Assembly: GCA_951813545.1 (NCBI GenBank)
Contig: OX638352.1
Location: forward strand, 2,868,835-2,932,834
Source: an uncultured Poribacteria bacterium
Lineage (GTDB): Bacteria; Poribacteria; WGA-4E; WGA-3G
Direction: 5' to 3'
Length of the DNA: 64,000 nucleotides
The notes under the pieces were generated by a model, which was not told the origin of the DNA, made no database searches, and saw only the letters and a program-made list of their open reading frames with translations. Each line of letters starts with the position of its first letter. Position 1 is the first letter of the stretch. Shown here one piece after another: positions 45,173 to 53,272 of this stretch. Made by a program: the position numbers and the translations under genes.

Positions 45173-45296
45173 ACTTGATTTTTGTTGGCGAGGGTTTGGA
45201 AGAACTGGAACCCGGTTTTTCTAACCTTCGCCACTGCAACGTCATATCTCAGGCAAACCTTCCGACAAATATTCCCTTTCAAACCCATTTTTCAAA

Positions 45297-45327
45297 ATTA
45301 TGCACCCTTTTTTCTCAGATCGCGTCA
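45297..45327 (+). promoter_or_regulatory. Conserved ECF-type promoter candidate 3
   Basis: ATTATG, 18 bases, CGCGTCA, with flanking sequence (CAAAATTATGCACC) shared with candidate 2. It lies 107 bases before the sigma gene start. Confidence 0.5.
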
Positions 45328-45434
45328 TTATATAGTGAAGTGAATGGATAGCACATTGTTTCGCACTTTGTAAGTGGATCTATCCGAGAAATGTGTAATC
45401 CGTTTTGTGAAAATAGCCTTTCTGGAGATGTCCG

Positions 45435-46634
45435 ATGAGAAGTGACGATGTTGCGTTGATCCAGCGCATCCTTGCAGGCGATGAGAACGCCTTCGCGAGT
45501 TTGATTGAAAAATATCAACAGCAGGTTCACGCCCACGCATTGCGGAAAGTGAGGGACTTTCAGGCTGCCGAGGATATTACACAAGAAACCTTCCTGCAAG
45601 TACATCAGAAACTCGCGACATTAAACGATCCAGCAAAATTTTCAGGATGGCTCTATGCGATTGTGAATCATCTGTGTATCGCGTGGTACCGGAAAAACCG
45701 GTTACAAACCGAGTCGCTGCAAGAGATCCATATCTCGGAAATAGAGACGGATGCGTATTCTCGGTATATCGCGACAGAACACGCAAAAACGACTGCTGAG
45801 GCGCAACGTGAACTCGTCAAACAGCTGCTCACGAAGTTGAAGGAGAGTGACCGCGAGGTTATCACGCTCCACTACTTTGAAGAGATGACTTCTTCAGAAA
45901 TAAGCGAAGTCTTAGGCGTATCTGAAAATACGATTAAGAGTCGGCTCCACCGGGCACGACAGCGATTAAAGAAGTACGGGTTCATGATTCAAGAAGCATT
46001 GGATATTACAATTGAAATGGAACACCGTTCTCAACACCAATCGAAAGGAGAAATTAACATGGCAGACGAAGTGAGAAACCAATCCGAGGTTGACGCAAGA
46101 TTGGAAGAGATGCAACGTCAGATTACGGATTTACAAGAGCAAATTAAGGATATCTCAGCGAACTCGGATGCTTCTAATGGTTCAGATAAAAGAGAAGCAC
46201 TTAATGCATTACTCCAACTCCGTCATAACGCGAAAGATCCAATCACGTGGTGCTACGCGGGTGCATATCGTGCCGCTTCTGGGCAGCAGTCAAGTCGCGG
46301 CTCAGTATGGACGACCAGTACCGATAAGTTCCTATCAAGGGCACCGGATGCTGAAATCGTGAAACTTGCGAAATACTTTACGAACCCTACCGTAGTCGCT
46401 GTTTTAAGACAATTAGTGTCGGGCAAGAGATCGGTTGCGGATTTGGCAAACGGCTGTGGCATCTCGGAAAGTGAGATGGAGGAAACCGTGGAAATGTTAG
46501 CAGACGCGGCGTTAGTGAAGCGCACGGACGATAATCTCATTGAACCTAAAAACGATGCTGTCTTCTATTTTCTGAACTTCGTCGGTATGGTTACCGTCTA
46601 CCTGAACCCTGAAGAGTATCATTCTCAGGATTAA
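45435..46634 (+). CDS. ECF sigma factor fused to coiled coil and winged-helix domain (copy 2)
   Basis: A 399-residue protein; ATG 45435 has GGAGATGTCCG upstream. Sigma region 2 (NAFASLIEKYQQQVHAHALR, EDITQETFLQVHQKL) and region 4 (VITLHYFEEMTSSEISEVLGVSENTIKSRLHRARQRL) are followed by a coiled coil and the ArsR-like winged helix (YFTNPTVVAVLRQLVSGKRSVADLANGCGISESEMEETVEML). The sigma and winged-helix halves are both highly similar to the copy at 43979-45172, whereas the linker is more variable. The downstream coiled-coil gene starts 17 bases later and two ABC-2 permease genes follow, so this gene heads a probable operon whose regulator is its own first product. Confidence 0.83.
   Translation: MRSDDVALIQRILAGDENAFASLIEKYQQQVHAHALRKVRDFQAAEDITQETFLQVHQKLATLNDPAKFSGWLYAIVNHLCIAWYRKNRLQTESLQEIHISEIETDAYSRYIATEHAKTTAEAQRELVKQLLTKLKESDREVITLHYFEEMTSSEISEVLGVSENTIKSRLHRARQRLKKYGFMIQEALDITIEMEHRSQHQSKGEINMADEVRNQSEVDARLEEMQRQITDLQEQIKDISANSDASNGSDKREALNALLQLRHNAKDPITWCYAGAYRAASGQQSSRGSVWTTSTDKFLSRAPDAEIVKLAKYFTNPTVVAVLRQLVSGKRSVADLANGCGISESEMEETVEMLADAALVKRTDDNLIEPKNDAVFYFLNFVGMVTVYLNPEEYHSQD
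46044..46061 (+). promoter_or_regulatory. Internal Shine-Dalgarno and start codon inside the sigma fusion (copy 2)
   Basis: AAAGGAG (46044-46050), eight bases, ATG (46059-46061), in frame. The predicted short product has 191 residues and starts MADEVRNQ, matching MTDEVRDN in copy 1 and MAEEVKDH at the start of the next gene. Confidence 0.65.
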
Positions 46635-46651
46635 TTGAGGAGAAAACTGTT

Positions 46652-47020
46652 ATGGCAGAGGAAGTGAAAGATCACGTTAAGCTCGAAACACGGCAGTCCT
46701 TTCTGGAAGAAAAGCAGCGAACGCTTGAATCACATCGGGAGAGACTACAAGGTCATCGTAAAGAAGTTGTGGAAACAGAAGAGCGTTCCCTTGCTGAGAT
46801 GGATGAGAAAATACAGTCTCTTGAAACAAATCTGGAGGGACTACAAGGTCATCGCAAAGAATTTGTGGAAACAAGAGAACTTCATCTTGCTGAGGTGGAT
46901 GAGAAAATTCAATCCATCAATGAGGAGATACACGCTTGCGAGGACGAACTTTCAAAAATTGCTGACCTGCAAGCGGAACTTCAGGCAACCACAACCGAAT
47001 CGGATGCCGCTACTGACTGA
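46652..47020 (+). CDS. Coiled-coil protein with a 32-residue internal repeat
   Basis: A 122-residue, highly charged helical protein. Its start MAEEVKDHVKLE resembles the N-terminus of the winged-helix module inside the two sigma fusions, suggesting it derives from the same module without the DNA-binding part. Two 32-residue units (QGHRKEVVETEERSLAEMDEKIQSL and QGHRKEFVETRELHLAEVDEKIQSI) are encoded by 96-bp direct repeats. GAGGAG lies upstream. It lies between a sigma fusion and two permease genes with gaps of 17 and 9 bases, so it may bridge regulator and transporter through coiled-coil pairing with the fusion. That role is inference. Confidence 0.7.
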   Translation: MAEEVKDHVKLETRQSFLEEKQRTLESHRERLQGHRKEVVETEERSLAEMDEKIQSLETNLEGLQGHRKEFVETRELHLAEVDEKIQSINEEIHACEDELSKIADLQAELQATTTESDAATD

Positions 47021-47029
47021 GAAAAAATA

Positions 47030-48538
47030 ATGTTTTTAGTCCTATTGAAGCGTGAGATTCTCGCGCATCTAATCACATTTCGTTTCGCAGTTACGGTAAT
47101 TACCTGTCTGCTGCTTGTTGTCATAACCACGCTCATCAGAATTGACGATTACGAGCAACGGTTGGCGGGTTACAATACCGCCAGAAACGTTAACCGCGAT
47201 GAACTTTTGTCCACCCGAACCTATTCCTTTTTAATGCCAAAGGTCGATCGTCCACCCAATCCATTAAGCATTTTTAATGCTGGTATGGACAATCGGCTTG
47301 GTAATACATTGCGGATCTATTACACGAATGTTCCTGTTCTCTGGGATGCGCAAGTCCACAGTTCAGGCAATATCTTCATAGATCACTTCTATCGAATTGA
47401 CCTCATCTTCATTTTTCAGTTTGTGCTTTCATTACTCGCACTGCTGTTTGCCTACGATGCGATTGCCGGTGAACGTGAAACCGGTACAATGCGCCTGACA
47501 ATGAGCCACCCCGTGAGACGTGGAAGCATCTTGGCGGCGAAGTACCTCGGTGCGATGACATGTCTAATCCTGCCGCTTATTATGAGTTTTATCGTCGCTT
47601 TGATTTGGATCGTATCAATGGGGTCAATCGTCTTGAGTGGAAATGATTTTCTACGAATTGCCGGTATCCTACTCACTTCGATTATCTATCTCTCCGCTAT
47701 CTACCTGATAGGATTGCTTATCTCTGCTTGGGCGCATCGCACCGCCACAGCACTTATGCTGTCTCTGTTTGTTTGGGTGGTCCTGGTGCTGGTTTATCCT
47801 TCTTTTAGTGTATCCATGGTTGATCAATTGACGAACCCGGTAGGCAGCAGGATATATTCCAGTGAGAAGGCAATTCAGCAAATCCTGCAGACAGTCGAGG
47901 ACGAGGGGCGGAAATACCTCATAAACGATGGTGTTGAGGGGGAGAGTGATCATTTTAACGTGCAAGGAAATCGGAACGGTTTACATGTTGGTTTAAGTAA
48001 CGGAAGCACAGCGACGCACATAAAATTCAGAGCTTATGATTGGCGCGCCATTCACCCAGAATCTGAGAAACACATTCCTGACGTTATCCGCTACCATCAA
48101 TTCTTGACACCGTTAAAGTTTCAGGCAGCGGAAAAAATAGGGCTGGAGCGTCTGCCAGCATTAGAGCAAACTCGGTTTCGGAGAGCCAAAATCGCTCGAA
48201 ACTTGCTTAGGTTTTCACCAGCAGCGATGTATAATCTCGCGACACAAGCATGGACAGGGACCGACCTCTATGGGGTCGAGGATTTTTTTGAGGCAGCACG
48301 CCAATATCGACGAACGCTGGTTAATTATTTTTACGACAAAGGTGCCTTTTCAAGCAGACAGTGGTTTGCCAGTGATAAGGGCGCAATTGATTTAGATGAT
48401 CTGCCAAGATTTGTGTACCAGCGTACTGATCTCTGGACAAACGCTTCACGGGCACTCCCCGACTTGCAGATACTACTGCTGCTCAACGTTGCGTTATTTC
48501 TGGCGACCTTCGCAATCTTCGTCAGGCAAGAGATTTAA
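47030..48538 (+). CDS. ABC-2 type permease (first of two)
   Basis: A 502-residue membrane protein of the ABC-2 permease family with the DUF3526-like long extracytoplasmic loop. The N-terminus is LLKREILAHLITFRFAVTVITCLLLV with the first helix at about 17-36. The cytoplasmic coupling motif AIAGERETGTMRLTMSHPVRRGSILAAKYLGA is present near residue 145, followed by four to five helices and a final helix. The large loop between residues about 265 and 470 carries SPAAMYNLATQAWTGT. It needs an ATPase partner, but none is encoded nearby. The gene is coupled to the coiled-coil gene with a nine-base gap and a weak ribosome binding site. Confidence 0.85.
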   Translation: MFLVLLKREILAHLITFRFAVTVITCLLLVVITTLIRIDDYEQRLAGYNTARNVNRDELLSTRTYSFLMPKVDRPPNPLSIFNAGMDNRLGNTLRIYYTNVPVLWDAQVHSSGNIFIDHFYRIDLIFIFQFVLSLLALLFAYDAIAGERETGTMRLTMSHPVRRGSILAAKYLGAMTCLILPLIMSFIVALIWIVSMGSIVLSGNDFLRIAGILLTSIIYLSAIYLIGLLISAWAHRTATALMLSLFVWVVLVLVYPSFSVSMVDQLTNPVGSRIYSSEKAIQQILQTVEDEGRKYLINDGVEGESDHFNVQGNRNGLHVGLSNGSTATHIKFRAYDWRAIHPESEKHIPDVIRYHQFLTPLKFQAAEKIGLERLPALEQTRFRRAKIARNLLRFSPAAMYNLATQAWTGTDLYGVEDFFEAARQYRRTLVNYFYDKGAFSSRQWFASDKGAIDLDDLPRFVYQRTDLWTNASRALPDLQILLLLNVALFLATFAIFVRQEI

Positions 48539-48572
48539 TTTGTTGCTTGCAGTCTTCCAATGGAGATAGAAG

Positions 48573-50045
48573 ATGATTTTTCACATTGTCAAACGCGAAC
48601 TCTATGATCACTTGAGCAGTCTCCGTTTCGCGCTGACAGCACTCCTAATTTTCATACTGATGATTGTCAATGCCGTCATGTTCGTCGGAGAATACAAGCA
48701 GCGAATAAATCGATATGGCAGACGGGTTCGTGCATCACATGATCGCTTGAAAACTCGATGTGATAATCTGTATCGTCTGGTCCAAAAAGGTCCGGGCAAC
48801 CTTCACAAAAAACCGAGTGCTTTGGCTTTCTGTGCAGACGGAGGCGAAGAACTCCTATTTGGACGTGTGAACGGCGGTAGTGCGAGTCGAACGCGAGACT
48901 GGAGGCGTGGAGATAGCTCCTACAAGTTCACAGAAATATGGCGGTTAGCATATCCACCTCACTTCGATCTAATGTTCATTGCAGAACAGATACCGAAAGA
49001 GCGAAGTATCATGCCAGCGTATATCAAAATTGATTGGGGATTTGTGACGGCTGTCTTATTGAGTTTTATGGGTATTTTGTTTACATTTGATGCGATCTCT
49101 GGTGAACAAGAACGAGGTACGCTGCGGCTGATGCTGGCAAACAGTATTTCACGGAACACCGTGATTTGCGGTAAATTTCTGGGTGCATTTTTTACGATCT
49201 CTATTCCGTTTTTGATTGGAACAATCGTCAGCCTCTCCATCATCTACCTCTCCGAAACCGTTCAATTTGACGATAGTTATTGGATAAGGTTGGGTGCCAT
49301 CGTCTGTGTCGCGTTGGTTTATACCTCAATTTTTATTCTGTTGGGAATCCTCATTTCAAGCCGCGTCAAAGAATCTGCAACGAGTTTGGCGATTCTACTA
49401 TTGATCTGGACAGTCTGGGTAGTGCTGATGCCAAATGCGCTCGGTTCCCTTGGCAACAGGTTGCAGTCCCGTCCTACAGCTAAAGAGTTCATCGCTCAGG
49501 CTCGGGATTCGCGCGAAGATTTACAAACACGCTATTTTGCTCGAATTAAAGAACCGCCGCGACGAGAAATCCCAGCGATGATCGCAACAGCGTTAGGAGC
49601 AGAATACGTTAATAAAGACGCTGAATTACGCGATCGCTTGCACGCTGGCTACCTTTCTGCGGAACTCCGTCAGATCCAAACTGCTCGGTCGCTCACCCGT
49701 ATCTCACCAGCAGCCATTGTGCAGTACGCTTTTGAGGCACTTGCAGGCACGGGCATGCCCCGTCATTTAGACTTCATTTCTCAAACGCGCCAATATGCAA
49801 GGCAGTTTCGGCAGTTTCTCATTGACACCGACCGTGCAGACCCAGAAAGTCCACATGCTATTGGCATCCCGGAAGGCACATCGCAAAAACCGGTGAACTT
49901 TGATGCTGTCCCGAAATTTGAAGATCAACACCGCTTTAGTACGGATTTTAATGCCGCAATCGTCGACCTGCTGCTGTTGATTCTGTTTCTGCTGGTCCTG
50001 TTCGTTGGCACGTTTCTCTCTTTTCTGCGTATGGAGATTGGGTGA
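48573..50045 (+). CDS. ABC-2 type permease (second of two)
   Basis: A 490-residue paralogue of the preceding permease, with the same plan: IVKREIYDHLSSLRFALTALLIFILM-like N-terminus (MIFHIVKRELYDHL), coupling motif AISGEQERGTLRLMLANSISRNTVICGKFLGA, a multi-helix core, a long external loop with SPAAIVQYAFEALAGTG, and a last helix. The two probably form a heterodimeric membrane part of an exporter or envelope-remodelling complex. GGAGATAGAAG precedes the start. It is the last gene of the apparent sigma-fusion operon. The substrate is unknown and the ATPase is missing from the window. Confidence 0.85.
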   Translation: MIFHIVKRELYDHLSSLRFALTALLIFILMIVNAVMFVGEYKQRINRYGRRVRASHDRLKTRCDNLYRLVQKGPGNLHKKPSALAFCADGGEELLFGRVNGGSASRTRDWRRGDSSYKFTEIWRLAYPPHFDLMFIAEQIPKERSIMPAYIKIDWGFVTAVLLSFMGILFTFDAISGEQERGTLRLMLANSISRNTVICGKFLGAFFTISIPFLIGTIVSLSIIYLSETVQFDDSYWIRLGAIVCVALVYTSIFILLGILISSRVKESATSLAILLLIWTVWVVLMPNALGSLGNRLQSRPTAKEFIAQARDSREDLQTRYFARIKEPPRREIPAMIATALGAEYVNKDAELRDRLHAGYLSAELRQIQTARSLTRISPAAIVQYAFEALAGTGMPRHLDFISQTRQYARQFRQFLIDTDRADPESPHAIGIPEGTSQKPVNFDAVPKFEDQHRFSTDFNAAIVDLLLLILFLLVLFVGTFLSFLRMEIG

Positions 50046-50224
50046 TTTTCAAACGCCATCATACCACTGAAAATTGATAGATTAGCCTACCACAAGCAGT
50101 CATTCCTTGATTTGATTCTCTTTGCTAAATGTGCTATTATTATAATGATTGATTGCAGTAATGCGCGGTAATGTTCGCGCCTATTTTATTCATTTTGTCG
50201 GTAGAGGAAGGTGGTGAAATTGTT

Positions 50225-50455
50225 ATGGACAGTTTCGGTGTAGGTGTAGGTATCGCTATAGGCATTGGTGCGGGTTTCGGTGGAGGTTTCGGTTCAGGAG
50301 TAGCTATAGGGATTGCAAGTGCGCGTGAAAGACTTAAAAAGAAACTCCACAAAGCAATAAATGATAACGAGGTTTCCATTTGTGATAAGAACGGCGAGCC
50401 GTTGACAGTTGATGCGCTTTTCATGATACTCGACAAAAACTACAAGAAGGTATAA
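50225..50455 (+). CDS. Small glycine-zipper membrane protein
   Basis: About 76 residues from ATG 50225, with AGAGGAAGGTGG upstream; the frame is open a further 18 codons. The first 33 residues form a glycine-zipper helix (GVGVGIAIGIGAGFGGGFGSG), a pattern of membrane-inserting or self-associating peptides. The basic tail ERLKKKLHKAINDNE and a short acidic end follow. No family was recognised. It lies between a permease operon and a nucleoside phosphorylase gene. It could be a membrane-active peptide or an accessory subunit; this is speculation. Confidence 0.5.
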   Translation: MDSFGVGVGIAIGIGAGFGGGFGSGVAIGIASARERLKKKLHKAINDNEVSICDKNGEPLTVDALFMILDKNYKKV

Positions 50456-50492
50456 CCCTGTAAAGATAAAACCCTCAATTTTCAATCGAACT

Positions 50493-51281
50493 ATGCCAAT
50501 ACCAAATTTCCCTGATAAACATAAATCGCGTCCCATCGTCACACCACAGCAGCATGTTGCCTATTTCCGTCAACAAGGTTTCATTCCCGATTTCCCAATT
50601 CCCGAAAGTGTCATTTTTTGTTATGAAGGGAATCTTCTTGAGCGTATCGCTAACGTTGAGCGTGTTGAGCAAGTTCGCGGGGTCGGTGGAGAATTCTATC
50701 TGCTGACCGAAACCGCTAACCGCGTGGCAGTCAGTGGCAATAATGGGATCGGTGCCCCGGGCGTTTCAATGGTTCTTGAAATGCTGATAGAACTGGGTGT
50801 TAAGCGATTCATCAACGTAGGAATCGCGGGTGGATTACAAAAAACCTCTCGCATCGGCGATGTCGTTGTCTGCACCAGTGCCATTCGCGATGAAGGTGTT
50901 TCATATCACTACTTAGAAGACCCTGCGGTACCTGCGCTGCCATCCGAAAATTTGACAGCTGCCCTTAGTCAGACTCTTGAACGTGAAGGTATATACTACA
51001 CTGAGGGACCAACGTGGACAACCGATGCTTATTTCCGTGAAACAGTTGCGGAAATTCAACACTACCAACAGGAGGGAGTTGTCACAGTTGAAATGGAAGC
51101 CGCTGCTTTATTTGCCATCAGTTCGCTGCGCGGTGTAGAAATGGCATCGGGGTTTGTTATCAGTGACTTGGTGGCTGAGTTAGTGTGGCATCCACAAATA
51201 CTCGCCCAAGAAACACACGAGAGTTTATTCCGCTTGTATCAGGCGGCACGTGCAACTTTAAACGAAACGAATAAAAACTAA
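50493..51281 (+). CDS. Nucleoside phosphorylase (PNP/UDP family)
   Basis: A 262-residue protein of the purine/uridine phosphorylase superfamily. Motifs include SGNNGIGAPGVSMVLEMLIELGVKRFINVGIAGGL (phosphate and ribose site) and VTVEMEAAALFA (ribose- and base-binding Glu-Met-Glu). It cleaves nucleosides to base and ribose-1-phosphate, closest by motif to uridine phosphorylase-type members. The ribosome binding site is weak. The PhyH gene starts 17 bases downstream, so the two are probably co-transcribed. Confidence 0.88.
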   Translation: MPIPNFPDKHKSRPIVTPQQHVAYFRQQGFIPDFPIPESVIFCYEGNLLERIANVERVEQVRGVGGEFYLLTETANRVAVSGNNGIGAPGVSMVLEMLIELGVKRFINVGIAGGLQKTSRIGDVVVCTSAIRDEGVSYHYLEDPAVPALPSENLTAALSQTLEREGIYYTEGPTWTTDAYFRETVAEIQHYQQEGVVTVEMEAAALFAISSLRGVEMASGFVISDLVAELVWHPQILAQETHESLFRLYQAARATLNETNKN

Positions 51282-51298
51282 CACCAAAGGAAACCCAA

Positions 51299-52132
51299 AT
51301 GCCACTATTAACACAAGCACACCGTGATCATTTCGATGAATACGGTTATATGGTCATTGAAAACGCCGTTCCTACTGAACTCTGTGAACCAGTCGTCGAT
51401 GCAATCTTTGCATTTTTAGAGATGGACCCTTCAGATCCAGACAGCTGGTATCGAGCACCTCACAAACCCGGCGCAGGTATGGTGGAGATGTATTTTCACC
51501 AAGCGATGTGGAACGTATATCAACATCCACCAATCCACCAGATTTATAGTGAGGTCTATGGCACAGAGCGAATTTGGGTTCATATTGATAGAGTCAACAT
51601 GAAACCGCCGAAACATACCGACCACCCTGAGTGGGATCATAAGGGTATGTACCATTGGGATGCGGACACCTCAAAACTACCAGTTAGGTTTAGCACACAG
51701 GGTGTTTTGTTTCTCAGAGACACAACCGACAATCAGGGATCTTTTGTCTGTTGGCCCGGTGCGCATAAGTCACTGATTGATGAAGAAAACCCGTGGGTAC
51801 CAGAACTTACACCGGAAATATATAGGGAAAAATTCATACAGGTACCAGCGAAAGCGGGTTCACTGCTTATTTGGCATGTGGCACTTCCGCACGGTAACGG
51901 GCGCAACACGTCAGACAAGCCGCGGTTAGCACAATACATGAACTATTATCGTGTGCCTGATCCTATGAATGAAGAACGGCGGCAAGAACGCATTACACTG
52001 TGGCGGGAGCGCAGAGCATTAGGTCGCGGACCCTATCCTGGTGACCCAAGGGGTTGGGAAGCAAAAAATTATGAGGCACCAGAACTCACAGCTTTGGGAC
52101 GAAAATTATTGGGACTTGATTTGTGGGATTAA
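51299..52132 (+). CDS. PhyH-family Fe(II)/2-oxoglutarate dioxygenase
   Basis: A 277-residue protein. The iron site is H119 and D121 (MYHWDAD) with H198 (LPHGNGRNTSDKP) as the distal ligand, although H193 is close by; R209 is the likely 2-oxoglutarate contact. The spacing differs from the other three family members in the window, and the GSFVCWPGAHKSL loop replaces the usual PGSH. AAAGGAAACCCAA precedes the start. Its last codons overlap the end of a decayed LamG gene on the opposite strand. The substrate is unknown. Confidence 0.85.
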   Translation: MPLLTQAHRDHFDEYGYMVIENAVPTELCEPVVDAIFAFLEMDPSDPDSWYRAPHKPGAGMVEMYFHQAMWNVYQHPPIHQIYSEVYGTERIWVHIDRVNMKPPKHTDHPEWDHKGMYHWDADTSKLPVRFSTQGVLFLRDTTDNQGSFVCWPGAHKSLIDEENPWVPELTPEIYREKFIQVPAKAGSLLIWHVALPHGNGRNTSDKPRLAQYMNYYRVPDPMNEERRQERITLWRERRALGRGPYPGDPRGWEAKNYEAPELTALGRKLLGLDLWD

Positions 52133-52302
52133 TGTTTTTTACGCATCGCCCAACTTGTGACTAACTTCCGCTGCTGGTCTACACCGAGTGCCGCTTGCAA
52201 TCCGTTCTCTCGGATCGCATCAATCTGATCTTCCGTTAAATCCACGCTGAAGACAGCAACCTCATCAAAAAGACCGAATCCAAAATTACTTACCGGACAT
52301 TT
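52129..52302 (-). pseudogene. 3' remnant of a LamG-domain protein gene
   Basis: On the minus strand an open 174-base fragment reads NFGFGLFDEVAVFSVDLTEDQ, then IDAIRENGLQAALG, a short linker and TSWAMRKKH followed by a stop. This matches the C-terminal end of the intact LamG protein at 38180-38986 (GLMDEIGVFNVPLEQADIQ, then NLMDNGLGSVLG and TTWADIKSQ). An in-frame stop (TAG, 52305-52303) lies just before it and nothing upstream continues the domain. Its stop codon shares two bases with the stop of the PhyH gene. Confidence 0.75.
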
Positions 52303-52360
52303 CTACAGAATGGAATTCCATATAACCAGCATCAATAAACATTAACGTAGAAGTTTAGAA

Positions 52361-53056
52361 ATGGCTGTAAAGATAGTTATCTTTGATTTATTTGAAACAC
52401 TTGTCTCAGAATTCGACGCGGGGCATCCTTCAATCACTGAAGTCGCGCAGATCTTGAAGCTACCTGTGATGAACTTTCAGAGGGAATATCAAAATCTCCG
52501 ATTGGCACGATACACGGGACAATTTCCAGACTATACGGCGGTTCTACGTTACATCGTTCAGCAGCTTGGCGGAAAATCTCCTGAGAGCACTATTAGAACA
52601 CTCGCTGAGCGTCGCCAATCTGCTTTTGCCACACATTTGCGCAGTGTAGAACCTGAAATCCTCAATATGCTTAATGAAATCACCACTTCAGGTATTCGGC
52701 TCGGTCTCATCAGTAACACCGATGGCACTGAAGTCTTGGATTGGCAAAATAGTCCCTTGCCACGCTTTTTTGAGGTAACAATATTCTCCCATGCGGTAGG
52801 AATAGTCAAACCCGACCCTCATATCTATCAACGCGCGTGTAAGAATTTGGACGTTGCCCCTTCAGACTGCATATTCGTAGGTGATGGCAATAGTGACGAA
52901 CTTCGAGGTGCAGCACAAGTTGGGATGATGCCATTTTGTGCTGCGTGGTTCCTCCGTCAGCACACAGATTTGCTTGGGGCGGATATTGTAAAGCAACGCG
53001 CCGCAGGCTATCCAGTATTGCATCATCCATCAGAGTTGATTGATCGGATTTCCTGA
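52361..53056 (+). CDS. HAD-superfamily hydrolase
   Basis: A 231-residue protein. Motif I is DLFETLV (D9 nucleophile, with E12 where many members have a second Asp or a Gly), motif II is LISNTDG, motif III is IVKPDPHIY, and motif IV is IFVGDGNSDELRGA. The cap domain lies at about 15-85. The family removes phosphate from small metabolites or acts as a haloacid-type hydrolase; the DxFxT form is common in unknown-specificity phosphatases. The ribosome binding site is weak. There is no operon partner. Confidence 0.85.
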   Translation: MAVKIVIFDLFETLVSEFDAGHPSITEVAQILKLPVMNFQREYQNLRLARYTGQFPDYTAVLRYIVQQLGGKSPESTIRTLAERRQSAFATHLRSVEPEILNMLNEITTSGIRLGLISNTDGTEVLDWQNSPLPRFFEVTIFSHAVGIVKPDPHIYQRACKNLDVAPSDCIFVGDGNSDELRGAAQVGMMPFCAAWFLRQHTDLLGADIVKQRAAGYPVLHHPSELIDRIS

Positions 53057-53199
53057 ACGCTGCCAAAAGTAGTGGATTCCGTCTCAAAGAATTCACGGAG
53101 TGGTGGCATGAAGTCGATCAAAACAAACCTCCCAGACTCGTGTCCTTTATGTTCCAAAGATAAAAAATTGCCCAGACGCGAAAATTTTTGAAAAAAAAT

Positions 53200-53246
53200 T
53201 TGACAAAGAGAAATTTATATGTTATACTTAACATCGTTAAGTATAA
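53200..53246 (+). promoter_or_regulatory. Strong promoter with overlapping palindromic operator for the TetR gene
   Basis: TTGACA (53200-53205) and TATACT (53223-53228) are 17 bases apart, a near-consensus sigma-70 promoter. TTATACTTAAC (53222-53232) and GTTAAGTATAA (53236-53246) are perfect inverted arms around a three-base centre and cover the -10 box. A dimeric repressor bound here would block its own promoter. Confidence 0.85.
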
Positions 53247-53272
53247 TAACTTCGTAAATCAAAGGTGAAGCA

